Of a stretch of DNA of 64,000 nucleotides, positions 63,338-64,000 are shown piece after piece. This stretch comes from Amaurobius ferox (Eukaryota; Arthropoda; Arachnida; Araneae; Amaurobiidae). The translations under genes and the position numbers were made by a program. Within the stretch, counting starts at the first letter, position 1, and the number at the start of each line of letters is the position of its first letter. Location: the NCBI GenBank assembly GCA_951213105.1, contig OX578137.1, positions 62,645,736-62,709,735 on the forward strand. Reading direction: 5' to 3'. A model generated the notes under the pieces. It did no database searches. It saw only the letters and a list, made by a program, of their open reading frames with translations, and was not told where the DNA came from.

Positions 63338-64000
63338 ATTTTTAACACTTTACAACAAAGTTGAAAAGTGTTTATGACTTTGTTCATTCTGTCTGTCTGT
63401 CTGTCTGTCTGTCCGTTAGCACGATAACTGCCGTAAAAATGACTTAATCAAAATGAAATTTTAGTATGTTGTTCAGACGGTCTGTAGAACCTATGGGAAT
63501 ATAAATGAATAATATCACTCAATTAGTTTTGGATTGAACCCGGGTCGAAAAAATGAAATACATTGAGCCCTATGGGACCTAATTTTTTAAACTTTTTTTT
63601 AACACATTTAAAATTCACAAATTGCTTCGAAAATTTTAGGTAATATTCAAATTGTTCCATAAAACATATAAAAAAAATTCAGCGAAATATATTCAGTAGT
63701 TTTTTAAATAAAAATTAAAATAATAATTACACCTCTTATACGAAACGATCACGTGACCATGATATGAAACGATCACATGACCCACTGCAAAATGATATAT
63801 GGCATCCATCTTGTTTCAAAATCGTGATTTTTTAAAGTTCTTTTTAATTCATATTGAGTGTTGTATCCGTCCTAAAACTACTTTATTTTTTCTTAAATTC
63901 TGTGCATCTACATACTGAAACAACGCAATAACAATATATTTGAGTTTAAATGCTCATCTAAATTTGATTATTTCTACAACTAAGCCAATTTTTACCTATG
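63338..64000 (+). repeat. (GTCT)n-containing dispersed element, copy 3 (continues past right edge)
   Basis: Begins AACACTTTACAACAAAGTTG with AAGTGTT able to pair back to AACACTT. It then has (CTGT)n, CCGTTAGCACGATAACTGCC, GAACCCGGGTCGAAAAAATG, CCCTATGGGACCTAATTTTT and ATGGCATCCATCTTG. It is collinear with 43995-44635 up to the window edge. No coding capacity. Confidence 0.85.

Overview
The window is strongly A+T-rich eukaryotic nuclear DNA made almost entirely of transposable elements, their fragments and short repeats. The combination seen here is typical of a large arthropod genome, and my best guess is a chelicerate such as a spider: Tc1/mariner, hAT with a TTF zinc finger, Ty3/gypsy, an I/Jockey-type LINE 3' end, 5S-rRNA-derived SINEs, and Helitron-like elements with (TCTG)n 5' ends. 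Species assignment is inference. No intact host protein-coding gene is visible. Most longer open frames are transposon remnants, and several G+C-rich frames are really SINE sequence.

Layout. Positions 1-520 hold the start of a Tc1-like transposase running off the left edge. About 540-1200 is a degenerate array of a ~150-bp repeat. Positions 1293-3445 hold three adjacent copies of an LTR-like or TIR-bounded repeat; the first carries a chain of two mini hairpin elements plus one 5S-headed SINE, separated by copies of one 14-bp target duplication. Positions 4700-5700 hold a possible promoter and a ~440-bp near-perfect palindrome. Positions 6400-13200 hold repeat fragments, tRNA-like SINEs and hairpins. 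Positions 13701-24884 are one complete Ty3/gypsy element on the minus strand: LTRs of 1.27 kb, a TAAG target duplication, PBS, PPT, gag, PR, RT/RNase H and IN, broken by several frameshifts and two in-frame stops.

Further right are a clean 5S-headed SINE with a 14-bp target duplication (25550-25935), an unidentified G+C-rich island (27930-28340), an internally deleted Tc1 element (33601-34375), a 5'-truncated LINE (38299-39085), a full-length but decayed hAT element with an 8-bp target duplication (40669-43660) and a hAT MITE (46239-46473). A second SINE-plus-mini-hairpin chain follows (46498-46980), inserted into the ~150-bp repeat. Beyond it are minisatellites near 50-51.4 kb, a tRNA-headed SINE carrying the same body as the 5S-headed ones (51688-51963), and two head-to-head Helitron-like elements plus a third copy (53382-59226). 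A possible CpG/NRF1-type promoter with an ATG at an exon edge lies at about 61.44-61.65 kb.

The most unusual signal is the SINE system. One 3' hairpin tail is found on 5S-headed SINEs, on a tRNA-headed SINE and on free ~55-63-bp mini elements. The basal stem appears to keep pairing by compensatory changes between copies. At two unrelated loci the tail elements are chained with exactly one copy of the local target sequence between each pair. The partner may be a LINE with a hairpin and (CAA)n tail, of which one 3' end lies in this window.
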